Shown in pieces: positions 56,353-64,000 of a stretch of 64,000 nucleotides of DNA. This DNA comes from Ideonella oryzae (GTDB lineage: Bacteria; Pseudomonadota; Gammaproteobacteria; Burkholderiales; Burkholderiaceae_C), in the NCBI RefSeq assembly GCF_024055665.1, contig NZ_JAMXMC010000006.1, positions 124,001-188,000 of the forward strand, given 5' to 3'. The translations under genes were made by a program, and so were the position numbers. The notes beneath the pieces were generated by a model. The model was given only the letters and a program-made list of their open reading frames with translations. It was not told where the DNA came from and made no database searches. The first letter of the stretch is position 1. Each line of letters begins with the position of its first letter.

Positions 56353-57576
56353 ATGTCCTCCACCACCTCCCCCCTGGCCTCGGCGGCCCCCCGCCCCGAG
56401 CACCCGCCCCTGCCCACCTCGCTGGTGCTGCTGATGGCCACCGGCACCGGTCTGGCCGTCGCCTCCATCTACTACAGCCAGCCGCTGCTGGGCCGCCTGG
56501 GCGAGAGCCTGCACGCCAGCACCGGCACCATGGGCCTGGTGCCCACGCTGACCCAGCTGGGTTATGCGCTGGGCATCCTGCTGCTGGCCCCGCTGGGCGA
56601 CCGCCACGACCGCCGCAGCCTGATCACGTTGAAGGCCGCCGGCCTGGCCCTGGCCCTGCTGGCCTGCGGCCTGGCCCCGGGCGTGGGCATGCTGCTGGCC
56701 GCCAGCCTGGTGGTGGGCGTGATGGCCACCATGGCGCAGGACATCGTGCCGGCCGCCGCCAGCCTGGCGCCCGAGGCGCACCGCGGCCGCATCGTCGGCA
56801 CGGTGATGACCGGCCTGCTGCTGGGCATCCTGCTGTCGCGGGTGGCCAGCGGCCTGGTGGCCCAGCAGTTCGGCTGGCGCGCCGTCTACGGCCTGGCGGC
56901 GGTGGGCGTGGCCGCCATCGGCGTGGCCAGCTGGCGTGGCCTGCCCCACCTGGCGCCCACCACCACGCTGGGCTATGGCGCGCTGATGCGCTCGCTGACC
57001 CAGCTGTGGCAGCGCCACCCGGCCCTGCGCCGCGCGGCCTGGGCCCAGGGCCTGCTGTCGGTGGGCTTCAGCGCCTTCTGGTCCACGCTGGCGGTCATGC
57101 TGTTCCAGCGCTACCAGATGGGCAGCGCCACGGCCGGCGCCTTTGGTCTGGCCGGTGCCGCAGGCGCCCTGGCCGCGCCGCTGGCCGGCCGCCTGGCCGA
57201 CCGCCGCAGCCCCGGCTGGGTGACCCGCCTGGGCACCGGCCTGACCGCCCTGTCCTTTGCCGCCATGGCGCTGGAACTGTGGCTGCCCGCCCCGGCCTGG
57301 CTGCCGCTGCTGGTGCTGGCCACCATCGGCTTCGATTTCGGCGTGCAGGCCACGCTGGTGGCCCACCAGACGTTGATCTACAGCCTGGAGCCGGCCGCCC
57401 GCAGCCGCCTGAATGCGGTGCTGCTGACTGCCATGTTCATCGGCATGGCCGCCGGCTCGGCCCTGGGCAGCCAGGCCCTGGCGCACGGTGGCTGGCTGGC
57501 GGTGGTGGGCCTGGCCACCGCGGCGTCCACCGCGGCCTGGGCGGTGCGCATGGCCACCCCGGTGGGCCGGCACTGA
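56353..57576 (+). CDS. MFS drug/metabolite efflux transporter
   Basis: A 407-aa 12-TM major facilitator. Motif A-like region GDRHDRRSLITLK between TM2 and TM3, and ADRRSPGWVTRLG in the second half. First TM VLLMATGTGLAVASIYYSQPLLGRLG resembles the YfnA/AraJ-type and 'YSQPLL' family of Cra-like exporters. The ATG at 56,353 follows a GGA site. Divergent LysR regulator suggests inducible efflux; substrate unknown. Confidence 0.85.
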   Translation: MSSTTSPLASAAPRPEHPPLPTSLVLLMATGTGLAVASIYYSQPLLGRLGESLHASTGTMGLVPTLTQLGYALGILLLAPLGDRHDRRSLITLKAAGLALALLACGLAPGVGMLLAASLVVGVMATMAQDIVPAAASLAPEAHRGRIVGTVMTGLLLGILLSRVASGLVAQQFGWRAVYGLAAVGVAAIGVASWRGLPHLAPTTTLGYGALMRSLTQLWQRHPALRRAAWAQGLLSVGFSAFWSTLAVMLFQRYQMGSATAGAFGLAGAAGALAAPLAGRLADRRSPGWVTRLGTGLTALSFAAMALELWLPAPAWLPLLVLATIGFDFGVQATLVAHQTLIYSLEPAARSRLNAVLLTAMFIGMAAGSALGSQALAHGGWLAVVGLATAASTAAWAVRMATPVGRH

Positions 57577-57649
57577 AGCGCGGCTGGGCAAGCGGCCGGT
57601 CGTAACATCGGTCGCTTCCCAGTTGCCACTCCGCTTGCGGACAACTCCC

Positions 57650-59830
57650 ATGCCTCTGAAGACCTTTGCGCTGCGCCCGCTGATCGCGGCCGGCGCCGTG
57701 GCCTGTGGCCTGATCGCCCCCACCTGGGCCCAGACCCCGCCGCCCGCCCCCAGCCAGCCTGTGACCGAGACCCTGCACGGCGTGACGCTGGTGGACCCCT
57801 ACCGCAACCTCGAGACCCGTTCGCCCGAGACCCTGGCGTGGATGCGGGCCCAGGCGGCCTACGCCAGCCAGACGCTGGACGCCATCCCGGTGCGCCAGCC
57901 GCTGCTGCAGCGCATCGAGCAGCTGGCCCGGACCACCGGCGACGCGGTGGGCCCGGTGCTGCGCATGCCCGGTGAGCGCTACTACTACCTGCAGCGCAAG
58001 GCGGGCGAGAACCAGTTCAAGCTGGTGCTGCGCAGCGGCCTGGGTGGCGCCGAACAGGTGCTGGTGGACCCGCAGGCCCTGGCCCGGGCGGCCGGCGGCA
58101 CGCCCCACGCCATCAACTACTTCATGCCGTCCTGGGACGGCCGCTACGTGGCCTACGGCATCTCGGTGGGCGGCTCGGAGAACGCCACGCTCTACGTGCT
58201 GGACACCACCACCGGACACACCGTGGGCGAGCCCATCCCGCGCGTGGTGGAGGAAGGCGTGAGCTGGATGCCGGACAACCAGCGCTTTGCCTACAACCAG
58301 CTGCGCGAGCTGCCACCCGGCACGCCGGACACCGAGACCTACCTGGACAGCACGGTCTTCCTGCAGACGGTGGGCCAGAAGGCGGCCCAGGCGCGGCCGC
58401 TGTTCGGCCCGACCGTCAACCGCGACCTGAAGCTGGACCGGCTGGACGTGGCGCAGGTGATCTTCAGCCCCGACAGCGGCTACATGGTGGCCCGCACCAC
58501 CGACACCACATCGCCCGAGGGCAAGCTGTTCGCGGCGCCGCTGGCCGCGCTGTCGGCCCCGGCCATCGACTGGCAGCGCATCGCCGGGCCGGAAGACAAG
58601 ATCACCGACATCGCCCTGCGCGGCAACGAGCTGGTGGTGCGCACCTACCAGGGCGCGCCGCGCGGCAAGTTGCTGGCCGTCCCGCTGGACAACCAGGCCC
58701 AGGCCCAGGCCCGCACCCTGGTGCCCGAGCCCGCCACCGGTGTGCTCGAGGGCTTCGAGCTGGAGAAGGACGCGGTGCTGACCGAAGAGCGCAGCAGCTT
58801 CACGCTGCGCGCGGTGCGCTACGACGCCCAGGGCCGGCACGACATCGCTCCGGCCGTGCCCGGCAGCACGCTGATCAACGGCAACCCGGCCCACCTGGGC
58901 GGCGACACGCTGGTGGGCACCTCGTCCTGGACGGCGCCGCAGCGCCTGCTGCAGGTGGATGCCCACGGCGGCACCCGTGACACCGGCCTGCGCAACCAGC
59001 AGGCGCCGGCCAGCGTGCCGGAGATCGTGGCCGAGGAGGTCATGGTCCCCAGCCACGACGGGGTGATGGTGCCGCTGGCCATCCTGCACCGAAAGGACCT
59101 GAAGAAGGACGGCCAGGCCCCGACGCTGCTGATCGGCTACGGCGCCTACGGCCTGAGCGAGGAGGCCCACTTCCTGCCGCGCAACTTCGCCTGGTTCGAG
59201 CGCGGCGGCGTGATCGCCATTGCGAATGTGCGTGGCAGCGGCGCCTTCGGCGACCCCTGGCACCGCGCCGGCTTCAAGGCCACCAAGCCCAACACCTGGA
59301 AGGACGGCATCGCCGCGGCGAAGTACCTGGTTGCCCAGGGTTACACCCACCCGAAGCGCCTGGGCATCTGGGGCACCAGCGCGGGCGGCATCTTCGTGGG
59401 CCGCGCGGTGACCGAGGCACCCGACCTGTTCGCCGCCGCCATCTTCGACGTGGGCAGCCTGGACACGGTGCGCTCGGAGAACTCCGCCAATGGCGTGACC
59501 AACATCTCCGAGTTCGGCACGGTGCAGGACCCGGAGGACTTCAAGTCCCTGCTGGCGATGAGCACCTACCAGCACATCGAGAAGGGCGTGGCCTACCCGG
59601 CGGTGCTGCTGATCCACGGCATGAACGACCCGCGGGTGGACACCTGGGAGAGCGCCAAGACGGCCGCCAAGCTGCAGGTCAGCACGAGCAGTGGCAAGCC
59701 GGTGCTGCTGCGCCTGGACGAGCAGGCCGGCCACGGCATCGGCAGCACGGCCCAGCAGGCCTACACCAAGCAGGCCGACCTGATGGCCTTCCTGCTCTGG
59801 CAGTTCGGCCTGGCCGGCAGTCAGCCCTGA
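57650..59830 (+). CDS. Secreted prolyl oligopeptidase family S9 peptidase
   Basis: A 726-aa serine peptidase with a Sec signal peptide (residues 1-27, ending WAQ). A seven-blade beta-propeller precedes the alpha/beta-hydrolase domain. Catalytic triad: Ser577 in WGTSAGG, Asp660 in GMNDPRV, His695 in AGHGIG, with spacing as in prolyl oligopeptidases. It would cut short peptides after proline in the periplasm or outside. It is transcribed alone with convergent cyclase; a start codon at 57,650 fits the signal peptide. Confidence 0.9.
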   Translation: MPLKTFALRPLIAAGAVACGLIAPTWAQTPPPAPSQPVTETLHGVTLVDPYRNLETRSPETLAWMRAQAAYASQTLDAIPVRQPLLQRIEQLARTTGDAVGPVLRMPGERYYYLQRKAGENQFKLVLRSGLGGAEQVLVDPQALARAAGGTPHAINYFMPSWDGRYVAYGISVGGSENATLYVLDTTTGHTVGEPIPRVVEEGVSWMPDNQRFAYNQLRELPPGTPDTETYLDSTVFLQTVGQKAAQARPLFGPTVNRDLKLDRLDVAQVIFSPDSGYMVARTTDTTSPEGKLFAAPLAALSAPAIDWQRIAGPEDKITDIALRGNELVVRTYQGAPRGKLLAVPLDNQAQAQARTLVPEPATGVLEGFELEKDAVLTEERSSFTLRAVRYDAQGRHDIAPAVPGSTLINGNPAHLGGDTLVGTSSWTAPQRLLQVDAHGGTRDTGLRNQQAPASVPEIVAEEVMVPSHDGVMVPLAILHRKDLKKDGQAPTLLIGYGAYGLSEEAHFLPRNFAWFERGGVIAIANVRGSGAFGDPWHRAGFKATKPNTWKDGIAAAKYLVAQGYTHPKRLGIWGTSAGGIFVGRAVTEAPDLFAAAIFDVGSLDTVRSENSANGVTNISEFGTVQDPEDFKSLLAMSTYQHIEKGVAYPAVLLIHGMNDPRVDTWESAKTAAKLQVSTSSGKPVLLRLDEQAGHGIGSTAQQAYTKQADLMAFLLWQFGLAGSQP

Positions 59831-59843
59831 AGACGGCCTCGGC

Positions 59844-61199
59844 TCAGGGCCGTGCGCCCTTGGCCGAGTACATCGCCTGGTCGGCGGCGCTCAGCAGCTG
59901 ACCCTCTTCCTCGCCGTCGGCGGGAAAGTCCGCCAGCCCCAGGCTGGGCTGGATGGCCAGCACCCGGCCATCCACCTCGAAGGGCGGTGCAAAGGCCTGG
60001 CGGATCTTGTCCGCCGCGGCCCGGTTGCCGGCCAGCCCCTTGGGGGACTCCAGCAGCACGACGAACTCATCGCCGCCCACCCGGGCCACCGTGTCGCTGG
60101 CCCGCAGCTGGGCCTTGAGCCGGTCGGCGAAGGCCTGCAGCAGGTGGTCGCCCACCAGGTGGCCATGGGTGTCGTTGACTTCCTTGAAGCGGTCCAGATC
60201 CAGGTAGAGCACCGAGAGAAAGCTCTCGCCGCGCCGGGCCCGGGCCATGGCCAGGCTCAGCCGGTCCCGCAGCAGGGCCCGGTTGGGCAGGCCGGTCAGC
60301 GCATCGTGGTGGGACAGGTGACGCAAGCGGCCATAGAGCTGCAGGCGCTCGATGGCGGTGGCCAGCTGGGTGCAGATGTACTGCAGCAGCGCCAGGTCCT
60401 GTTCGCTGCAGCCGGCTTCGTCGCCGTAGCTCTTGAGCACCAGGGCGCCGATGACGCCGCTGGGTGTGGACAGCGGCACGCCGACGCGGCACTGCAGCTC
60501 GGGATCGACCCAGGCGTCGGCCTCGGGGTCCACGCCGCGGCGCACCATGCGCACCTCGCCTCGCTGGATCACCTCGTGGCAGAAAGCGCTCAGGTTGGCC
60601 CAACGCTCCGGGCTGACGGGCCCGCGCCGGTCGGCCCAGTAGGGAAAGGACAGCGGCCGGCCCGCCTCGTCGTGCAGGGCCACGGCCAGGTTGTGGCCCT
60701 GCATCAGGGCGGCGATGCTCTGGTGAACCTCCTGGCACAGCATGCCCAGGTCCTGCACGCGGTGCACCGCCTCGGAAATGGCATAGGTGGCGGCCTGGAT
60801 CTGCTCGGCCCGCTTGCGCTCGGTGATGTCGCGCGCCACCGCCACCCGCAAGCCGGCCTCGGGCAGCCAGCGGGCCGACCACAGCAGGTGCACCACCTGA
60901 CCGTCCTTGCGCAGGTAGCGGTTCTCGAAATTGAGGTGGGCCTGGCCGGCCATCACCCGCTGGGCCGCCTGCAGGGTGCGCTCCCGGTCCTCGGGCAGCA
61001 CCAGGTCGATCATGCGGCGGCCGATCAACTCCTGCGGCGTGTAGCCAAAGATCTGCAAACCGGCAGCGCTGACGTGCACGAACCGCCCCTGCTCGTCCAC
61101 CATGCAGACGGCATCGAGCAGCAGGTCAAACGCGGGAGCCAGGGCCGGTGCAAAGGCCGATGCCAATGACCCGGCGAGGGGTACGGTCTTCTCGGACAT
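59844..61199 (-). CDS. PAS-GAF-GGDEF diguanylate cyclase with intact I-site
   Basis: A 451-aa protein with no TM. PAS domain about residues 22-140 (LLLDAVCMVDEQGRFVHVSAAGLQIFGYTP), GAF about 150-300 (LQCRVGVPLSTPSGVIGALVLKSYG), GGDEF about 310-445. GGDEF at 375-379 is intact, and the RxxD inhibition site RASD (366-369) is in the canonical place, unlike the first cyclase in this window. Start at 61,199 is the Met of MSEKTVPLA; a longer frame upstream has no ribosome site. It makes cyclic-di-GMP under PAS/GAF control and product feedback. Confidence 0.93.
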   Translation of the reverse strand: MSEKTVPLAGSLASAFAPALAPAFDLLLDAVCMVDEQGRFVHVSAAGLQIFGYTPQELIGRRMIDLVLPEDRERTLQAAQRVMAGQAHLNFENRYLRKDGQVVHLLWSARWLPEAGLRVAVARDITERKRAEQIQAATYAISEAVHRVQDLGMLCQEVHQSIAALMQGHNLAVALHDEAGRPLSFPYWADRRGPVSPERWANLSAFCHEVIQRGEVRMVRRGVDPEADAWVDPELQCRVGVPLSTPSGVIGALVLKSYGDEAGCSEQDLALLQYICTQLATAIERLQLYGRLRHLSHHDALTGLPNRALLRDRLSLAMARARRGESFLSVLYLDLDRFKEVNDTHGHLVGDHLLQAFADRLKAQLRASDTVARVGGDEFVVLLESPKGLAGNRAAADKIRQAFAPPFEVDGRVLAIQPSLGLADFPADGEEEGQLLSAADQAMYSAKGARP

Positions 61200-61271
61200 G
61201 GGTGCAGAGCCTGAGGTGCACCGAGTGTAGACAGGCCCGGCCACCCTGTGGCCCAAGAAAAGCGCGAGGTT

Positions 61272-61529
61272 TCAGAGGTAGTAGGCCTGGACCTCGCCCT
61301 TGAGCTTGATGAGCAGCGGCTGGCCCTTGCGGTCGACCTTGTTGCCCACGGGCACCTTGATCCAGCCCTCGCTGACGCAGTACTCGGCCACGTCGCGGCG
61401 CTCGTTGCCGTTGAAGCGGATGCCGATGTCGTGCTCGAACACCTGGGCGTTGAAGAAGGGGCTCTTGGCGTCGGTGGACAGGTGGTCGGGCAGCTCGGGG
61501 CGGTCGGTGGTGGGCGTGGCGTCGGTCAT
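61272..61529 (-). CDS. DUF3297 family protein
   Basis: An 85-aa protein of DUF3297: LPDHLSTDAKSPFFNAQVFEHDIGIRFNG and RRDVAEYCVSEGWIKVP are the family's conserved parts. No role is known; short, charged and cytosolic. It is downstream of the YebC-like gene on the same strand (gap 42 bp). Confidence 0.9.
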   Translation of the reverse strand: MTDATPTTDRPELPDHLSTDAKSPFFNAQVFEHDIGIRFNGNERRDVAEYCVSEGWIKVPVGNKVDRKGQPLLIKLKGEVQAYYL

Positions 61530-61571
61530 GAGGCGGTGCGTGGTGAGGTCAAAAAGGGGAAAGTGGCGGGC

Positions 61572-62282
61572 TCAGCCCTGCAGGCCGACGTACACGTTTT
61601 GCACGTCTTCGTTGTCGTCGAGGGCCGCCAGGAAGGCTTCCACCTCCTCCAGCTGCTCGGCGCTCAGGCTGGCCGGGTCGACGGGGTTCTTGGGCTTGTA
61701 GCCCAGTTTGGCGGACAGCACCGTGAACCCCTGCGCCGGCAGAGCTCGGCTGACCAGATCCAGGTCGGCCGGATCGGTCAGGAACAGGGTGGCGCCATCG
61801 TCGCCGGGCTCCAGGTCCTGGGCCCCGGCCTCGATGGCCGCCATCTCCGGGTCGGCGCCCGGACTGGCGGGCTCGGCCTCGATCATGCCCAGGTGGTCAA
61901 AATCCCAGGACACGGAGCCGGAGGTGCCCAGCTGGCCCTTGCGGAACAGCACCCGCATGTCGGAGGCGGCCCGGTTCACGTTGTCGGTCAGACACTCCAC
62001 CATCACCGGCACACGGTGCGGGGCGAAGCCCTCGTAGACAGCGTGCTCGAAGTGCACCGCCTCGCCGGTCAGCCCGGCGCCCTTCTTGATCGCGCGCTCC
62101 AACGTGTCCTTGGGCATGGAGACCTTGCGGGCCTGCTCCACCACCAGGCGCAGCCGGGCGTTGGCCGCCGGATCGGCGCCGTTGCGCGCCGCGATCATGA
62201 TGTCCTTGGCGAGTTTGCCGAACAGCCGGCCCTTGGCGTTGGCAGCCAGGTCCTTGTGTTTTGCCTTCCATTGCGCACCCAT
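61572..62282 (-). CDS. yebC: YebC/PmpR-family transcriptional regulator
   Basis: A 236-aa protein: N-terminal [45 protein letters not shown] and the long acidic middle and C-terminal region [19 protein letters not shown]-like. YebC proteins bind DNA and/or assist translation of proline stretches. The start at 62,282 has GAGGGAAG 8 bp upstream; a longer frame upstream is non-coding. It is a parallel, slightly shorter copy of the ubiquitous RuvC-linked YebC, here not near ruv genes. Confidence 0.9.
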   Translation of the reverse strand: MGAQWKAKHKDLAANAKGRLFGKLAKDIMIAARNGADPAANARLRLVVEQARKVSMPKDTLERAIKKGAGLTGEAVHFEHAVYEGFAPHRVPVMVECLTDNVNRAASDMRVLFRKGQLGTSGSVSWDFDHLGMIEAEPASPGADPEMAAIEAGAQDLEPGDDGATLFLTDPADLDLVSRALPAQGFTVLSAKLGYKPKNPVDPASLSAEQLEEVEAFLAALDDNEDVQNVYVGLQG

Positions 62283-62445
62283 GTTGGAGCTTCCCTCGCG
62301 TTGCCGTGAACCATGGGCCGCTGGCGGGATGCGGGCGAATGGCGAAGAACGCGCCCGCGGGGACACAGTCCCAGCCAGCGCGAAGAGGCGGCAATTTTAG
62401 AGGACAGGCGCACGCGCGGGCGCCCCCCACCAGGCCCCGAGGGGC
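62283..62445. promoter_or_regulatory. Spacer between AAA ATPase and yebC-like gene
   Basis: About 160 bp with the yebC-like promoter expected; AATTTTAGAGG (about 62,391-62,401) is the only AT-rich patch. No terminator hairpin with T-run for the AAA gene is visible. Confidence 0.35.
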
Positions 62446-64000
62446 TCAGCCCCCCGGCTCGAAGCCGCGGAAGACCGCGCAGCGTTCGAACAGCTCGCGC
62501 GAGGGCGCCACCTGCTTGTGGTGGCAGTAGGTGGTCACCAGCTTGGCCAGGCCCTTGATGTCACGTCCGCTGGCCTGGGCATAGTGGCGGGCCAGCCAGT
62601 CGATCTGCGCGGCGTCCAGCGCCAGGCCGAACTGGCCGGCCATCACGCGCCAGATGCGGGCCCGCGCCGCCTCGTCGGGCGCCTGGTAGCGGATCAGCGC
62701 GATGCAGCGGCTGACGATGGCCTCGTCGATGTCGTCGATGCGGTTGGTGGTCAGGAACAGCAGGCCGTTGAAGTACTCCAGAACCCGCAGGAAGACGCCG
62801 ACCACGGCATTCATCGCCAGGTTGTCGTCGCGCCGCTTGATGTAGACGTCGGCCTCGTCGATCAGCATCACCGCGCCCCAGCGCTGGGCGCGCGTGAGGG
62901 CCTCCTTCAGCGCGGTCTCCATGGTCGCCACGTTCAGGCCCAGCTGGCCCGAGTGCACGCGGTAGAGCGGCCGGCCGATGATCTCAGCGTAGACCTCGGC
63001 GGTCAGGGTCTTGCCCACGCCGGGTGGGCCGGCGCACAGCACCGTGGTGCCGCCGCTCTTGCCAGCCACGATGTCGTCCATCAGCACGTCCATCTCGGCG
63101 GTCAGGATGTCGATCAGGTCGGTCTGCTCGGGCGGCAGCACCAGCCGGGTCTTCAGCTCGGGCTGGTAGACGTAGAGGCTCAGGTCGTCCACATGCACCC
63201 ACAGGTGCTGGTGCAGTTCCAGGTGGAACAGGAACAGAAAGCCCTGCACCGGCAGCTGGGTGAACAGGCCCTCGGGCTGGGCGGCCCGCTCGGCCTGCAC
63301 CTCGTCCTCGGCGGCGTAGCGGTTGCTCTTGGCGGCCTTGCGCAGATAGGGCCCCAGGATGTCGCCGGTGCTGTCCAGCGTGGCGCTGCGGGGCGGCAGG
63401 ATGCCCTCGTCGTTGACCAGGCGCGCGGGCTGGCCCGAGGCCGAGAGCACCACCTGGTCCTTGCGGGTCCAGTCGGTGTCGCGGTGGGTGGCGCTGGGGT
63501 CCTCGGCCACGAAGCCGATGCCCTGGCCGCAGAACTGCGCGCCGTAGCGGCCACGCCAGTCGATGTAGCGCTCGGCCATGGCATCGTAGGCCGCCAGCAG
63601 GGCCGGCGTCTCCTTCAGCAGGCCCTTGGCCGCCAGGATCTCGGCCACCGTATGGCCGGGCAGATCGGCCTCGACGATGCGCACCGTGGTGCTGACAATG
63701 CCGGCACGCAGCAGCGCCTTGAGTTCGATGAGCACCTTGCCCATTTCCTCGTTGGAGCCCGAGACATAGTCCAGCCGCGTGACCACCCAGGCCGCCGCCC
63801 GTCCGTTGGGCGCGGTGGCGAACAGCCAGCCGCGCCGGGCGTCCTGGATGAGGTAGCGCGCCAGGGCCGGCAGCAGTTGCTCCAGCTCGTCTTCCTCGCC
63901 GAAACGCGGGCCATCGTCGCGCAGCGCGGCCAGCAGGCCGGCCAGCTGGCGGTGGCGGCCCACGGCCCCCTCGACCTCGTAGAGGTTGCCCAGGAAGTCC
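62446..64000 (-). CDS. AAA+ ATPase, 5' end beyond the window
   Basis: A partial protein (at least 518 aa in the window; the frame stays open and coding to the window edge, reading DFLGNLYEVEGAVG). The N-terminal ~270 residues have a beta-rich domain of no recognised family (GWLFATAPNGRAAAWVVTRLDYVSG, DWRGRYGAQFCGQGIGF). The AAA+ module follows: Walker A AGPPGVGKTLTAE, Walker B VMLIDEADVYIKRRDD, sensor TTNRIDDIDEA and arginine-containing IVSRCIAL. The C-terminal lid is helical. The mode resembles the classic AAA (CDC48/ClpX-unlike) type used in protein unfolding. No partner gene is visible; its function is unknown. Confidence 0.8.
   Translation of the reverse strand, partial: DFLGNLYEVEGAVGRHRQLAGLLAALRDDGPRFGEEDELEQLLPALARYLIQDARRGWLFATAPNGRAAAWVVTRLDYVSGSNEEMGKVLIELKALLRAGIVSTTVRIVEADLPGHTVAEILAAKGLLKETPALLAAYDAMAERYIDWRGRYGAQFCGQGIGFVAEDPSATHRDTDWTRKDQVVLSASGQPARLVNDEGILPPRSATLDSTGDILGPYLRKAAKSNRYAAEDEVQAERAAQPEGLFTQLPVQGFLFLFHLELHQHLWVHVDDLSLYVYQPELKTRLVLPPEQTDLIDILTAEMDVLMDDIVAGKSGGTTVLCAGPPGVGKTLTAEVYAEIIGRPLYRVHSGQLGLNVATMETALKEALTRAQRWGAVMLIDEADVYIKRRDDNLAMNAVVGVFLRVLEYFNGLLFLTTNRIDDIDEAIVSRCIALIRYQAPDEAARARIWRVMAGQFGLALDAAQIDWLARHYAQASGRDIKGLAKLVTTYCHHKQVAPSRELFERCAVFRGFEPGG

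Overview
The window is very GC-rich, with dense short-spaced operons and strong G/C third-position bias. Together with a phenylalanine hydroxylase pair, FruB-type fused PTS proteins, TctDE-like and NitT/TauT-type systems, and a GC-rich extragenic repeat of a kind I recall from Burkholderiales, this suggests a betaproteobacterium of the Burkholderiales (Leptothrix/Rubrivivax/Ideonella/Roseateles-like). That assignment is inference from style and gene content; no rRNA or tRNA gene is visible.

Left flank (about 0.3-13.5 kb): a TfoX-N protein; a three-gene operon (TonB receptor, Tat-type iron-like solute-binding protein, di-heme oxidoreductase); a PHB-depolymerase-like esterase; phhA-phhB; a YkgJ cysteine-cluster protein; a PAS-PAS-GGDEF cyclase; a GNAT / hypothetical / degenerate Cca-like HD cluster; then, on the plus strand, a solute-binding protein translationally coupled to a 1168-aa hybrid histidine kinase (13.5-17.0 kb).

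Core (17.3-42.2 kb): one uninterrupted plus-strand operon of 17 genes encoding a phage-tail-derived extracellular contractile injection system (eCIS). In order: sheath, tube, T4 gp26-like zinc-finger protein, disordered protein, DUF4255 cap, AAA+ ATPase, small coupled protein, CIS tube-like protein, LysM protein, VgrG/gpD-like hub, gpV-like spike, gp25, two gp6/J-like baseplate wedge proteins, tail protein I, a 971-aa DUF6519 protein, and two DUF4157 (eCIS core) proteins with HExxH motifs. There are no capsid, terminase, portal, integrase or lysis genes, so this is not a prophage. No separate PAAR, obvious tail fibre or classical tape-measure gene is seen. The last protein (1340 aa; DUF4157, long helical region, His-Me-finger-like C terminus) is the most interesting: it could be a payload, a ruler, or both.

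Right flank (42.4-64 kb): a PilZ-like protein; a LacI-type regulator divergent from fruB-fruK-fruA with two matching operator palindromes; a MerR-CMD pair with a textbook 19-bp-spacer MerR promoter; a NitT/TauT ABC operon; a TctDE-like two-component system; a LysR/MFS divergent pair with an operator on the lysR start; an S9 prolyl oligopeptidase; a PAS-GAF-GGDEF cyclase; a DUF3297 protein; a YebC-family regulator; and an AAA+ ATPase running off the right edge.
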